From Lottia gigantea (lineage: Eukaryota; Mollusca; Gastropoda; Lottiidae): 64,000 bases of DNA. The position numbers were made by a program, and so were the translations under genes. Location of the stretch: NCBI RefSeq assembly GCF_000327385.1, contig NW_008709380.1, positions 2,156,552 to 2,220,551 of the forward strand. The letters run 5' to 3'. How positions within the stretch are numbered: the stretch's first letter is position 1; every line of letters starts with the position of its first letter. This document shows positions 1 through 13,214 of the stretch, in pieces. The notes under the pieces are model-generated. The model had not been told where the DNA came from. It saw only the letters and a program-made list of their open reading frames with translations, and ran no database searches.

Positions 1-3000
1 GGACAATTTTTCTCTAGCAGTCATTGGCCCTTAGGGGAAAAGTGAAATTATCAAACACATTAGCTATGTGGATTCCAGTGTGTAAATGCTGAAATGTGAA
101 CTTATTTCCAAGTAACAGTCCTTCTTAGACCAATACCATCTTAATTAATTAGTTTAAATAAGTTATGATGTGATGAAAATAGCGTCTGATAAAATATGGA
201 AGTCTAGCTAGATACCATGAATGTCGTCCTGCGAGAATTAAACATATATAATGTTAACGAATTAATGCTTAATAGGGTAATTTATAGACGTAACACAGCA
301 GTTCAATTACTCTATATTAAACAATATTTATTAAATTATATATATCAGCAATAAAACTTTTGTCAGTTTGCCAGACAATTACTGTGTATCTCAATCCTTG
401 AACGAGTCTCTGGTCATTTCAATATTTTTGTAGATATTCATTTTATTTCTTTAATTTCAAACAATTGTCTAAGTGAATAGTGAAATATTACTTTGCTATG
501 ACAAGATAATACCTATTCTTACCCAAATTCATCAACTATCTTTATAAGCAATATTGCATCCCAATTTGAGAGTTGATATAACCCACTTGCTGTACATATG
601 TTGTATGATTATGCAAATTTTAGGTCGTTACGAAAATCTGCAAAGCAAACCAAACTGTAAATTTTTATGAGATGTGGATTCCAATACCAACTCAAAATTA
701 TAATTGATTAGCCAAAATTAAACATGGGTGCTAATAAGATTTTCAATTGATTGAGCATCCACAGATTTCCACCTGGTGTGATCTAAAACCTACTTTTCTT
801 ATAAAGACAGTTAGTGTTATCCTGGTGGTGTTAATATAAGAGGTAAGTTGTGTTGGTGATTGGTACAAGATATCTGCTCTGATGAATTGTTGGAAAACAA
901 TGGACCAGATGTTACTTCAATATTCAAACAATGATAGAAATTGATATTTATTGACTCAAATTTGTATGAAAACTTATTATTCTGATATTTTTTACTATAG
1001 GAAATAAGTACTGATCTATATTCGACAAGAATCATATCTGAATTGCAATCTGCACTCATATACAAGAATACACTTTGTTCAATATCATTTGGCTTTAATG
1101 AGAAATCATTAACAACATATATATGGGCAGAATAACAAGCAATCCAAGGCTTAGAAATAGGTATTTAAATCTTTTTTGGACCTGAGAAAGTAGATAAGAT
1201 CATCAAAACAGAATTTTGATACTGATTTGGATCAAGATGTGGTCACCAGGTTAAAAAATAAAGGTGTAACAGTATGTTGTAAGTTCCTTGAAAAAAAGTG
1301 TAAAAACCTAGTACTTCTGCACTTTATTCCAGCTGGGAAACAAGAACCTTGAATCATCTTTCAGGTGGAATGAAGCTTAAATTATCCTTGTGCAAACATA
1401 TTTTGTATGATCTATAAAATGATTAATCTTGGTGACTAAAACTGGTACAGTTCATCCATCAGCACAAACTTCAAAGACTTTTGAATTCAAGGACATTTAT
1501 CGGTAAAAGTCTTCTGCTTGAAAAGTTTAATGTGGTTGTAATGGGTTAGAAATAGAAAACGCTATTGTATTATTGATGCTTTCCATGGACTGAGTTCAAC
1601 CACCAGAAAGCTTATGAATGTTTTATATTTCAAAATATTGGGAATACCCATCTTCATTTTAACAGTTGTATCAAGTTTTATTTTTTGAATGGTTTTATAT
1701 TTCAAAGTCTCATTTTAAAAATAAACAATGATTCTATTATTGATTTTGGACATGACTGATAAAGCTTACTCTTGGACAGACCATTCCCAGATATTTTGAA
1801 GTTTGTTTTAACAGCATCATTGAAGGTATATTCATTTGTAAGTCTTCTCATGAGATTATTTTTTTCACTGTTGCTGAACCTGACGTCTGTGAACCTAAAA
1901 GGATTTTGTCAGAGTTCAGAAATTCCTGTAGGCTGGCTAAAAAAAACAGTTTAAAACATCTGTGGGTTTTCAAACATAATCAAGCTTGCTCATCAATGTC
2001 AAAATTATTTTCTTTTTAAATAAAATACAACAGTTTTGGATTATTTTTAGGTAAAAGCTGGATACTTTCTGTAGAAAAAATGTTTTTAAAGCAATTCCTG
2101 AAAACTTACATAAATAATCCTTCTATTTAGTAAGTTTCTTATGGTGTTCTGTCTATTTCTGTTATATATTTAGTCATGCTGCTTGTAAAGAATTGAAAAT
2201 AGATATTTTGGATTGTTGTGTCCCCTTGCCCATTTCTGCAATTCTGAATGCTTAGATATATAGACATCTATAAATAATTCATTAATAATCTAAAAGACTG
2301 GTAATGGGTTTTGTATCCAAAACACCATCAAGAACAAAATATAAAATTAATTCTTTGTAAAATATAGAAACATTTCTTTTTAGTTTTTGCATTGTCGCTT
2401 TTGTTTTATGCTCAAGTTGTTGCAAGAAGGGTACAATTTGTTAACTCACACTGAAGTTTTAAACACTTAAACACTTCTGGAACACCTGATGTAAGTCTAA
2501 GACTATTTACAGGATGTGAAAGTTCAACAGGATATGATTCATCAACACTGTAGACCTGTAACGTCATTATTTCTTTATTGTTTCTTTCAATCCATCCTAA
2601 AATTAGTTTTGAATATAGTTAGTGTTCTTATTATGATTCAAACAATACTAGTTATTGATTGAGAAATATCTAACTAGTATGTATATACAACGACTTAAAC
2701 ATAGCTACATTATCAATAACTAACAAGTCACTGGATAATCTAGCCTTTTGTATCAATACTACTTGTTGATACAGTCTACCATTTCAACGGCCAATTGTAT
2801 GACTGGATGATTGATATTTTTAACATTGTATCGTTATTATACCTTTATGATCAATTGTCGTATAATCTTCATTAAAGTTCCATTGGATTTAAAACATTGT
2901 TAACAATATTCGTGTGCAATTATCAACCTAATTTTTTTTTGTTAATTTTCAATACATCGAAAGTTAACAAAAGCTATGACAAAGTCCAGTGCAAGGATAT

Positions 3001-6000
3001 ATAAAATGTTGGTGAAAAGTATTCGTTAGTGGATTATTTATCTGGATAGTGCTAAGGTGTGTGATTCAATGTGCTAAGTGAATCCTTATCTCTAAGAGCT
3101 ACTTGTGATTCTGATGTACATAATGTTATTAGGAAATTAACTTATGCCTTATGAAAAAAAATAAAAAATACTAAATAGGCTTTGAAGTTGAGATTTTTTG
3201 CTAATATGGATAAATTTCAACAAATACTTAAAAATCCAAATTTTAATTTAGCAAGTTATAAAAACTGTCAAAAAGGAGATCAATATATTTTTAATTAAGC
3301 TGTAAAGTTATAATATTAACAATTCAAGAAATGGAGTGTGATCTATTTATTAGTTTAAATTGGAGGTTTAATTATTTTTTGGCATCACATATAAATATTT
3401 CAAATGTGGTATCAACTTATCAAGTGATATATTTCAAGGTAACTGCCACCTGGTCTTATTATAATAAATTAACTTAAAGAGATATCTTAAATTAAATACC
3501 TAAAATGCTTAACCTTTTGATAGAATGTAACTTTTATCTTGGCAAAGGACATTTTTCAAAATTGAAAGGCAATTCCAGATTATTTTTAATTTGATAAACA
3601 GGTAATTACTGAAGAATATGATATTCATGTCTGATTTTCACAATAATCTTATAATGAAAATTAATGCGAATTTTACAATAAATTTTGATCGCAAGATTTT
3701 GTCTTTTTGTGCAATAAAACTCTGGAAAATGATATCAAAGTGAATCAGAGTATTAAAATTTGTTTTATATAATAACAAGATTGCAGAGTGTTTCTGTTCT
3801 CTAGAAGAAGTGTTTTCATCTTTTGAATTTTTTTCTACAACTCTTTGATTTTTGTTAGGAAAAACATTAAGACTTTTGAGATTTTTTATGTTCACTAGAA
3901 TTGTTAAGAAGCAGTTGTAAAGTGTTTATTGATTTTGATGAGATGAAATTCTTTTCTTGAATATAATCAGAAGAAAAAATCATAGAAGGAAGACTTGATT
4001 TCATATTTGAAATCAGAAATAGTGTCCCCAGGGAGCATTAAATATTAACCAATATGTCTTCATTGTCATAAACTTTTGTTTCAAGAAACTTTGGTTGAAT
4101 TATACAGACAGAAAATCTGTTCTTATGGTCTGTGTCATTTAGGTGGTGTTAAAGATTTTTCTAGATTTTGTTAAAGGTGTCAGGACATTTATGGCTACCT
4201 GTCAGACAGGAAGTTCAATTGGATGGTTTGAACTTTAAATCATATCTGATTGCATATATTTAACATGTTATACAGAATATTGAAATGGAAGCTAAGAATG
4301 CCCCTGTAGTTTGATATACACTCACTAAAAGTATGCAGCTACTATCTTCGTTGCCATCACATCTTTGTCAATATGTCCACAGTTAACTTGTACTTTATGG
4401 ATATATCTGGTATGTGGAATAATATGCATTACAATTTTTGTCAAGATAAGACACTTCTTAACCTATTAACAGGATTTCTTTTGTCAGTGCCTTAAGGGTT
4501 TGGAACCATCTGCTCACTCTTTAGTCTTTTCATTGGTTGATATTCCTATTTGTGTATCAACCAAGCCAATCAGACAATTTGTCATAGATTTTCAGAAAAA
4601 AGTGCATTTAATAAGTTACAAAATTGTATTAATTACATCTGAACCTGTTCACGGTAAGATAAAGATGGATGTCTTAATTTAGGGTAATTGTGCAGAAGGT
4701 GCACATTCCATCACATGACAAACTTGAATGAAAGACTAGTATTCAGAGTTAAGTGCAAATAGAATATAAATACAGCACTTTAATAGCAAAAGGTTTATTC
4801 CATGCATGGGCATATGTTATATTGCCAGACACGCTGTCTTTTCAGTTATTGAATTATCTGATGACTTCATTTCTAGAACAAAAAATATCAGTAGATAATT
4901 ATAATAGCAGAGGTAGATGTTTGTTGTACATGTAATATTAGAAGATCTACTGGGATATTGTAGCATGACATTAATAACATTAAACTATTATTTTAAATGG
5001 AAATTGGCAGAAGATAGTTTTTTGTTAAATAAAATGTTTCTACTCCCATCCCTTGATACTGATATGAACATAATATTGTGCAGTCTCTAGAGTAAAAAAA
5101 TGTATTATTCACTTTATGACTGGATACATTAGTTAAATTTATGTTCGAGGTTTTATTGAGTACCATCAGGGTAAGAATGCTGGAGATTAAGGGTTCACTA
5201 TAATTAAATAACTGATTGTCAAAAACAGTGACATCTGTTTACTTGGAATGTTAGTGGTTAGAATTTAGACAGTAAGAAACTTGCACTGAATATTGAAAAT
5301 TTGATTCGTTTTCATATGTATCTGGACTAAAAAGATGGCAAAAAAATCAGCAGATTCAGCAGATATATTTTCCACAATTTATGAAATATCGTTTGTAATG
5401 CAATGTTACTTCTTTGCTTTAGTATAATGTAGACTAAATGTGTCTAAAATTTGTTTGGTAGGAAATGTTGACCAAACATAAGTAGTTTTCTGTTGTTGAC
5501 GTCCAGTGATGTAGGAGATTATGCAAATTAAAAACTTGCTTCTGCACAATGGTAAAAAATTCTCCTCAATTTTGAGGATGTGTAATATTTTGTATACTCC
5601 TTTTCAGTTTCACTCACACATTTCCAGAAATTCATTTTTATGAGTTTTCCAAGATATTTAATTCGACACACATCTCAAACAGGACCAAAAAACAAAGATA
5701 TTACTGACTCTGGAGAGATATGTTTGGAAATTTAATTAAAAAATGCAGACAAAACAACTCACATGAGACTTTCTTCAATTATGAATTCATTTTCATGGAA
5801 AGAAAGAAAAACATATTAGAATTCCAAACAAAAGTTTTAAGAAGTAAATTGATTGAACAGGAATAAATATTTTGATAACGTTATCAGCAGACATTTTTTA
5901 GTGGAATGGGAAATTTGTGTAATTTTGGTCATGCTATTATCTTCTGACAGTTAACTGATGTGACAAGTTTTGTTGAAGTAGTCTGCTGTTATTCATTAAG

Positions 6001-6679
6001 TTCCAGGGTTTGATTTTAACACCATTGTTTTTTGTAATGGTTTAACATTGACCAAGGCCTAATGTGCCACTGCTAATAAAAGGTCCTTTGACAGTCGCAG
6101 TCAAATTTCCCTAATGGTTTCCTTGAGTTTCTGAATACCTCAGCATTTTGGCAATTGCCAAAACTTAGCCATCTTGTAATGTGCTTTTAGTTATACTTTT
6201 GTTGCAAACATTATGTCTGTTTAAGTCTATTTCATATTTGTCTGCACAGTTTAAGGTTGAATTCCAGCTTTGGACTCAGTAATGTACATTCTTGTAAATG
6301 AGGCAACCTATGAGAATTATGTTCAAGACATTGTGGTGGTACTCGTGAAAGCAAGTTACTCTCCTCAATGATTCTTCTACGAATTAAACAATTTATGTGC
6401 AATTGTTGCAGATGAACAATGATTTAGTATACTATGATTAAGTGCTAGTTATTAATTGACAATAATATTATTATGGGACATTATTTATCAATAACTGGGT
6501 GATTTATTCACAATAAACTTGTTTGATTTTCTATCAGAATTCAATAAAACATAACAAAGTGTTGGGAGATAATTATTGTAGTTGGGAATTTTTTTAGTCA
6601 CTTCATCAATAAATATGTGTATTCAACAATTTTTATGTTGGAGTAATAAATAGAAGATTTGCACTATACAGCAGCACAT

Positions 6680-7045
6680 TAAAGGGATTGTAAAGAAGTT
6701 TTCTAAATTTTGTATGTATATTTGGTATGTGATAGCATCAATTTGCACCATTCCAATTTTCAGTCCGACGTGTTGTTTTTGCAATTCCACAAAACATCAG
6801 TGTCTGATGACGTCACTTATAGCAAAATATTCTTAATCACTTAAAGGTATTTTTTGCGATTAGTGATGTCATCAAAAACATAGTTTTAGTGGAACTGCAA
6901 GAACCACAGATGTCCAATTGTAGATTGGAATAATGCATATTGATGCTATCAGTTACATATTCAAAATTTAGAAATCCTCTTTACAAGTTATATAAATATG
7001 ATATTCTTCTCTTCCAAACTGATTAGCAATTTAAAAATCCCTTTA
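6680..7045. mobile_element. palindromic (foldback) MITE, possibly Tc1/mariner type
   Basis: The two halves are imperfect reverse complements over almost the whole element. The ends read AAGGGATT and AATCCCTT and are flanked by TA on each side, as expected for a TA target duplication. The left arm carries GATAGCATCAAT near 6732-6743, and the right arm carries ATTGATGCTATC as its complement near 6940-6951. The centre, near 6830, holds a CRE-like TGACGTCA at 6808-6815, partly mirrored in the right arm. The right arm has roughly 55 extra bases near its outer end. There is no coding capacity. Element type is inferred from the TA flanks; a self-complementary non-autonomous element is what is actually seen. 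Confidence 0.7.
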
Positions 7046-7806
7046 CAGTTGGATGTAAAAAATGTACCTCAATACATATAGCATGGTTTTGCTGAACAAT
7101 ACAAGATGAAAAACCCCATTTCATTCATTATACCAAACCAAATGTTGTGTTTTTTTGAATTAAAGATTCTCCAATTTGATTCGATTGTTACTATAAATGG
7201 AAACTAGCTGTTCTCAAAAATACATGGTCTGTACTGAAGGCAAGTGTGTCCTCTTGGTTGATCTATTGGAACATTGATTTAATACAGAAGCTTTGTTACT
7301 CTATCATTCCATGATCCCAACTGGTTTAAGTCATTGAACCATTTGGTGTTGACTGAACTAAAAACTGGTGGATTTACATATCGAAACCATGTAACAACGA
7401 TTGTGGTATGATGTATTTTGTCCGAACTGACATCCTTACCTGAAAGTGTAATGATTTGTTAGGTTGGGATTTTAGTAGGTTTGTATTGTATTTGAACCCA
7501 AAGGAAGGAAATCCCTTCTTAAAATAGTAATAGTAATAGTCATTGATTTAAGTTGATGCAGCAATACCTCCCCTCTCGTTCTGAAATTGTTTCTATTACT
7601 GTACAATTGATTAAGGTACAATCAATCAAAATGATGTTTTGATGATGAACGCTATGACATATGTACCTGAAATAATTTGAGAACTACCAATGATGGAGTA
7701 TAATTTGTAGAGTTGTTGATCAATAAAGATGATTTGTAGATGATGAACTGTAGTAAGTCAGGTTAATGAACTTAATATAGCAATTAGACTGTTGATATAG
7801 AGGAGA

Positions 7807-7988
7807 TATTAATTGATTTTAGTCCAATACATTCTCTTTGTACTTGGTACTGTCATTAACAGACCTTCATGGTGGTCAACAAAATACTATGCTGTGAATT
7901 TGATTGGTGTACTAGTGGTCAAGAAGGGTCGCTAAATATTAATTGACATCTGTAGAATGCATTCTCTCATGACATGGTACAGCCATTT
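7807..7988. repeat. diverged two-copy duplication
   Basis: Copies at about 7807-7858 and 7936-7988 share ATATTAATTGA, CATTCTCT and GGTAC, followed by a CATT-containing tail. They are spaced about 130 bp apart. The similarity is old and interrupted. Confidence 0.35.
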
Positions 7989-8610
7989 CTAGGTTCATTG
8001 GTGTTTAAGAAATGACTGTACATACTTTTACAAATGCAGTCCATGCATGCAGTTAAAAAAAAACTTGAAATTTAAAAACCAATACATCCAACCATTAGGG
8101 GTGTGGACAAATCCAGTCATAGAGTGGCAGTGGGTGTTTGTTCATTGATATTGGTACTTCAAATTTGTGGTTTGCTTGATGTACTAGAACTAGAACCTTG
8201 CCAGACACATTAATTAGTTATGTTCTGCACTGGAACACATGATTAAAAGCAATGTACTTCAAAAGTACTATTGAGTTCAATTACCCAAGAACAATTACCT
8301 TTATTTTACACTAAGGAATAGTTTAGAAGTCTTGAGTAATGGTAATAAATTGGTACAATAGTCCATGGAGGTGTGTAAAATGTCAGAAATGGTCCTATAA
8401 GAGTAGTACTTCATTTAAATCCATATATAATTACTATATAAATCAAGTATGCCTTTCACAATTTGAATATGTAGGTGAACTCAATTTGATATTAGTTATT
8501 TATTGTTGTGTATGTTATAATTCATCAAAATCCTATTTTTTTTATATCTGTTTTGTGGTGGTTTCATAGAATTGTTTAAAATGGCCTAAAAAGGATCAAC
8601 CCTTCACTCT

Positions 8611-8639
8611 AAAAAAAAAATAAAAAAAAAACAAAAAAA
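8611..8639 (+). repeat. A-rich low-complexity run
   Basis: A run of about 29 bases is nearly pure A, interrupted by single T and C bases. It may be simple sequence or the tail of an old retroposon; no element body is recognisable upstream. Confidence 0.6.
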
Positions 8640-10402
8640 GCACTTGTTTTACATTCTAAACTGTTTTTGTAGAATTTGATCTTAAAAGACACTTGTAAAC
8701 TGTTTGTGTCAAGTCATCAACTTGTTTGGTTTATAACACGTGTCAATGTCAATAGGGAATACATGATTAATTATTTTGATCACACTCCATTTCCACCATT
8801 TCCTGATACTATTTCCGACGTGTGGATATCATCATTGAGACAGTATCGTTTATTATATATACATGCTTAATAAGCATCTAGAAATACAGGAAGCTTGCTG
8901 AAAATTAGCAGAAGTAATAAGTGTCCATTGATGTTTTTCTGTCTCCAAGGTCATTCGTTAAAGCATGAGTCTTGCTCATATGTCAGAAACACCTGATGTC
9001 ACTTTCATGGTCAACTTATATCATAAGCAATCTGTCATGACAATAATGCTTTTCATGTGATATGGTCTTCAGGTAACACGGCTTGATCGGGGTCATCTCA
9101 AGATTTGAAAGCTGTCAATTTAGTAGATTTTAAAGGATTGCAATCGTTTCCTTGTCATGTTGCATCAATAGAATGCTGATCAGTTGCAAGCCAAATTACC
9201 AGGCTGGCTGACAAAACGGCTACAAATATAATCTGCTAGTTTAACATTGAAATCAAAATTGCTGTGATATAAGTTGGACTTGAGTTTACCATATAAATAT
9301 TTTCAGGTTTAGATTATAGTTAATGAATAAGTAATAAACCATAAACAAGTCATGAAATAGAATGATCTTCAATGAAATTTGAAAAGTTGTAAAAACCTAT
9401 CGATTCCAATAAGTAACAGCTGGAACCTTTTTCATGCTACCTTGTACTGACATTAAAATAATGTATAACATTGGATAAGTTACTAACTGATTCAGTTAAT
9501 AATATTAATATTAGCACAGAAATAAGTGTTATTGTTCCTGGAAGTGCAATGTGTATGTATGTGAAAACCAAGATCATTTAATAAAGGATAAGGTGAAAGC
9601 GAACTACAAACTTCTAAGTGTAAAAAGTGCATTGTTCATAAAAATATATTATATTAGTGGACAGACGTATTATAAATTGCAGGTTTTAAACAATTTGATA
9701 ACTTTAATGCCTGAATGGACAAAAGCGTCTTATTTTTTGCAAATTTAGGGGTAATATGAGCTGTGGAAAGTGCAGTGAATAAATAAACCATATGTTGAAT
9801 GAAAATAAGTGCACACTTTTTTAACACAAGATCTAGATAAGAAAAAAATCAATAATACTTGTTAAGGACAATTAAGGTTACGAACCCTATAGGTGATTGC
9901 CTTGTTTGTAGAAACATTGTCTACGAGACAGCAGAAAAACTAATTATTTAAACGGTTTAAAACAAGACTCTATATATATTGTGGTTAAAGATATAGTGCA
10001 AGAGGAAGTAAGTGTGATATGATGTTTAATTTTAATGTTTGTTGAAAAGTGAACACCAATTTTATACAAGGAGATAACACAAATTATAAGTGTAATTTTC
10101 CAAAACCAATTATTATAACGCTTTGGTTTTTTGCGTTTATGAGAAACATCTAAATAAATAATTGTTTTTGTTGAAAGATCTGAAAAATATTAGTGAATTA
10201 TTGTAAACACAAACTGTCAGAAACTCACCATTCCTAGAATAACTTTCATTAAAAAAACTAAAATGATTTTCCGAGCCCTGCGGTGTGTGTAATTGACAAA
10301 ATGGTGTTTATAAATGATTTCGTACTAACTAATTTTGGCTGAAAAAAATGAGTTTTTAGAAAGACTTTCTGGAAGTGTTTAGTGAGTGGTAGTAGATAAA
10401 AA

Positions 10403-10433
10403 ATGGGTAAAAATCTCAGTGTAGATATGGCAG
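10403..10433 (+). other. candidate leader exon (uORF or N-terminal codons) of the + strand gene
   Basis: An ATG at 10403 opens MGKNLSVDMA and runs directly into a near-perfect donor, CAG|GTAAGT, with the exon ending at 10433 in phase 1. The 5' end of the exon is not visible. MG-K-N-L-S fits the N-myristoylation pattern (Gly2, Ser6), which is weak evidence on so few residues. Joined to the next supported exon (34101), the frame meets a stop almost at once. The simplest reading is that this is a 5' UTR exon whose ATG makes an 11-codon upstream ORF, with the main start at 34146. Alternatively an unseen exon of length 3n+2 lies between them. The donor is strong; assignment to the same transcript is inferred from strand, order and the ratchet sites downstream. 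Confidence 0.45.
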
Positions 10434-10605
10434 GTAAGTTTTTGTGAATTTGACTATTTTTTCTTCACTTAATTACTTTCATCTTTCATGAGGTCAATTT
10501 TCTAGAAGTGATATATAAAGTTATGAATCGTGAATCTTAAAACTTGGAATTTGCTTTAATGATATAATACTTGTATTGGAAAACTTTTGATTTCCTTTTT
10601 TTCCT

Positions 10606-10891
10606 GTTTTTGGCCTTCTTTCACTTTTGGTACAGAAGCTTAGCAATATTGCTACCTATTATGTGATCATTCCTTTAGAAAGAAGAATTACATCTCGTCC
10701 AGAATATTCTTCTTTAAGGTTAGCTTGATGTCTGCAGACAATATGTTTTTGGACTTCTTTCACTTTTTGTACAGAAGCTTGGCAATATTGCTCAGTCTTG
10801 CAGCGGTAAATTTGCTACCTGTGATCATTCCTGTAGAAAGAAGAATTCCTTCTTGTCCAGAATATTCTTCTTCTACTTCTAGGTTAGCTTG
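10606..10891. repeat. tandem duplication containing exon B and a decayed copy
   Basis: Two adjacent units, about 10606-10728 and 10745-10891, share the same order of blocks: TTTTTGG.CTTCTTTCAC, TACAGAAGCTT.GCAATATTGCT, TGATCATTCCT.TAGAAAGAAG, CCAGAATATTCTTCTT and GGTTAGCTTG. The first unit lacks about 20 bases present in the second. On the - strand the exon-like part keeps its frame in both: 10819-10896 is open through a donor, while the 10.6-kb copy reads ANLKEEYSG, then ILLSKGMIT, then a stop. This suggests local exon duplication, with one copy decayed or used as an alternative end. Confidence 0.65.
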
Positions 10892-10896
10892 CACTG
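10819..10896 (-). CDS. candidate internal exon B of an unidentified - strand gene
   Basis: On the - strand a long pyrimidine run leads to GAAGCAG (two overlapping AGs, a NAGNAG-type tandem acceptor), followed by an open frame with VQANLEVEEEYSG and ILLSTGMITG. It ends at a donor CACAG|GTAGCA. With the outer acceptor the exon is 78 bp, phase 1 to phase 1. That is the phase left open by exon A (11290-11520), so the pair joins in frame across a 393-bp intron. The product is acidic in its first half (EVEEEY). The protein is not recognised. The matching phases and the pyrimidine tract favour a real exon; a piece of an old gene copy or transposon protein remains possible. No downstream exon is certain, though CATTTTTTTCAG near 10340 on the same strand is a strong acceptor that would add a short C-terminus. 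Confidence 0.4.
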
Positions 10897-11289
10897 CTTC
10901 GATGAGAAAAAAAAAAGAATTAAAAATCCATATCGCAGACATTGAGTAACGAGTGAACATTGCTTTATTATACAATTTATATAATCAGAATTGAAAATCT
11001 GGTTGAAGAGAGTTTTAAGCAAGAATTGATAATGAATACCAGTTAGATTTAAGTCAGGCAATCGAAATCATTCACTCTAATTGTTGAATAATCCTTGACT
11101 CCATTCATTCAAGACTTAAATTGATGTGATGTCAGGACTGCGAGTGTGGTTTAACTCCTACGTTCTTTAAGCTAGGTTTAGTCTGACTGTCTACTTCTAG
11201 TCAGCTAATCTCCCCCTCATTTTAATTGATTGAGTGGTATACTTGGAAAGCTACCTAACATTAAAGATGGAAACTTATTAGTAAATTAC

Positions 11290-11520
11290 TTGTCTTTTTT
11301 GCTTTAAATGATATGTTTTCTGCTGGTTGCTGTTCGACACTTTTTGGCTGTTGTGTGTAATGATTTGGAATGATATACCTCAGTATTAACTCTTGTTTCC
11401 ATTCTTTTCCTGCTAGTGTAGCATGCATTAATGGTGCCATGCACTCTGAAGACCCTATCTCCTCTGCTCTCACTATATTTAAATAGGCGTTGGTCATGAA
11501 CATCATCTCACAAGTACTCT
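11290..11520 (-). CDS. candidate internal exon A of an unidentified - strand gene
   Basis: On the - strand a pyrimidine-rich stretch ends in CTTTTATTTAG and opens a 231-bp frame (77 codons) with STCEMMFMTNAYLNIVRAEE, later GKEWKQELILRYIIPNHYTQ and VEQQPAENISFKAKKT. It ends at a moderate donor, GTAATT. Both ends are phase 1, so exon length is a multiple of three and the frame continues into exon B. Composition is less AT-biased than the surroundings and amino-acid use is protein-like, with few low-complexity residues. No family is recognised. It lies head to head with the + strand leader exon about 0.9 kb away. The upstream exons that should lie at higher coordinates were not found, so an isolated fragment of a gene copy cannot be excluded. 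Confidence 0.42.
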
Positions 11521-11919
11521 CTAAATAAAAGCAGAATGGACAAGAACTTTTGTTGTTTTTGTCAATAACATCTGAATGAAGCTTATAATTGATCTATTGA
11601 GATGCAATTTCAGCTTTGTAAAATTTCCATACCAGCAAATCTTAATCATGGCTTTGAAATGCTTGGTTATAAAAAAAAGCTAACATGAGAGCTAATATAA
11701 ACATATATGTGATATGATGTGTTATTAAGTGAGAACTATTGCCTGATAAGTCACAGTTTTAAATGAGACTAATTCTAATCAATATCATCTATTTATAATA
11801 AATATAACTTTATTTCTTTATACTTAACATTCCTGCCTTTAATCGGATAGTTCAAAACATTTTAAAATCAATACACAGGTCAAACTGTCCTTATATTTGC
11901 ACTATTGTGATTTGATCTA

Positions 11920-12420
11920 ACTCAGTAATTGTCTTGTCTCAACAAATGTTTTGTTCTCAGAAGTTGTCTTGCACAACAAGAAGGCAGCTCAGTGGTTCCT
12001 TGCATCTCACAATGGTTTTGTATTTGTTTTACATCTCTGTAAGTGTCTTACATCACAGTAATTGTCTTGCATCTCTGCAATGGTTTTGCATTTGTCTTTC
12101 AACTTAGTAATTGTCTTTCAACTTAGCAATTGTCTTACATCTTAAGAATTGTCTTACATCTTAGTAATTGTCTTGCATTTGTCTTACATCACTGTAATTG
12201 TCTTACATCACAGTAATTGTCTTGCATCTCAGCAATGGTTTTGTAATTATTTTACATCTTAATTATTGTTTTACATCTCAGCAATTTAGTATTTGTCCTG
12301 TACCTCAGTAATTGTTGTGTATCTTAATAATTGTTATTCATCTTTGCTATTGCATTTCTTGTCAGCGTAATTGTCTTGCATTTCAGGTATTGTCTTCTTG
12401 CATCTGAGTAACTATCTTTC
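11920..12420. repeat. degenerate minisatellite, unit about 19 bp
   Basis: Diverged copies of a unit like CATCTCAGTAATTGTCTTG recur across about 500 bp (for example CATCACAGTAATTGTCTTG and CATCTTAAGAATTGTCTTA). Copies differ by substitutions and small indels, and some are fused or truncated, so the array is old. The + strand is pyrimidine-rich but no splice signal or ORF uses it. Confidence 0.8.
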
Positions 12421-13214
12421 TGATCAGCAATTTGCCATTCAAAACTTTCTTAGTCTAACTTTTACTATTGTAAAAGAAGGTGGTGCATGTGTATCTCGCA
12501 AGTACATGTGTACAAAAATGCAAAAATAAAAATATGTAGATATATATAAAAACCTGTATTTTGAAAAGCTTCAATAACTTTTTATATACTATATATGATT
12601 TTCGAAAATACTAAAAAATTCAAATAAAAAAACCTGTTTGTTTTTCAAACAATCCATATTTTCTTGATTCTAGAAATGATTAATGCTAAAAATAATTTAT
12701 TTCAATGTATTTCCTTCTGTATTTAAAATCTATTTTCAGAAAATTCTAAGAAACAGTGTGTACTGGCTTCTTAAACAGAAGACTTCCACATGAAAGAACA
12801 ATTATTTATTTTGTTGACCGAAAAAAATACAGAGTGTGATGGTGTTAATTAAATTATAGTTATTCTGGTAATTAGTTGAGAAGGAGATAAGTTCATTATG
12901 TGGCCATAATGGATTAGATTTCCCTGGGGCTTGGTATAATTTGTAAAGTATTGCTTGTGTTTATTAGTAGAACTAGTACACAACGGAATATATATGAAAC
13001 ATTAAAGGTCGAGTGTTTTTCTCCAATCATGTTGCCTTCAGGACATTTTTTCCTTAAGACAGAAATTTTTTCGTATAATTGAACTAAGAAAGAAATAAGG
13101 AATCAACCATTTTCGACAATGATGAAACAATGACAAGTTCACAAGGATCCCTTGCCGGACCCTATCCATACCTATTTACAGCTTGGTTGACTAGAATAAT
13201 GATGACTTTTTCAA

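Larger units (their letters stand above)
1..10402. other. gene-free stretch upstream of the + strand leader exon
   Basis: No exon could be supported in this stretch. All open frames are short (at most about 85 codons), AT-driven and lack family resemblance. It contains a palindromic MITE at 6680-7045, a diverged duplication near 7807-7988 and an A-rich run at 8611-8639. The open frame around 4488-4650 is bounded by an acceptor-like TTTTGTCAG and a donor-like GTAAGA, but its translation resembles nothing and is listed under rejected items. The stretch could be intergenic or intronic; the sequence does not decide. Confidence 0.6.

Noticed and set aside
4488-4650. Possible exon between TTTTGTCAG and GTAAGA on the + strand
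   Set aside because: The translation is AT-driven, resembles no family, and no neighbouring exon of matching phase is visible.
10725-10949. 74-codon + strand frame
   Set aside because: It is antisense to the exon-B duplication on the - strand and has no splice or start support.
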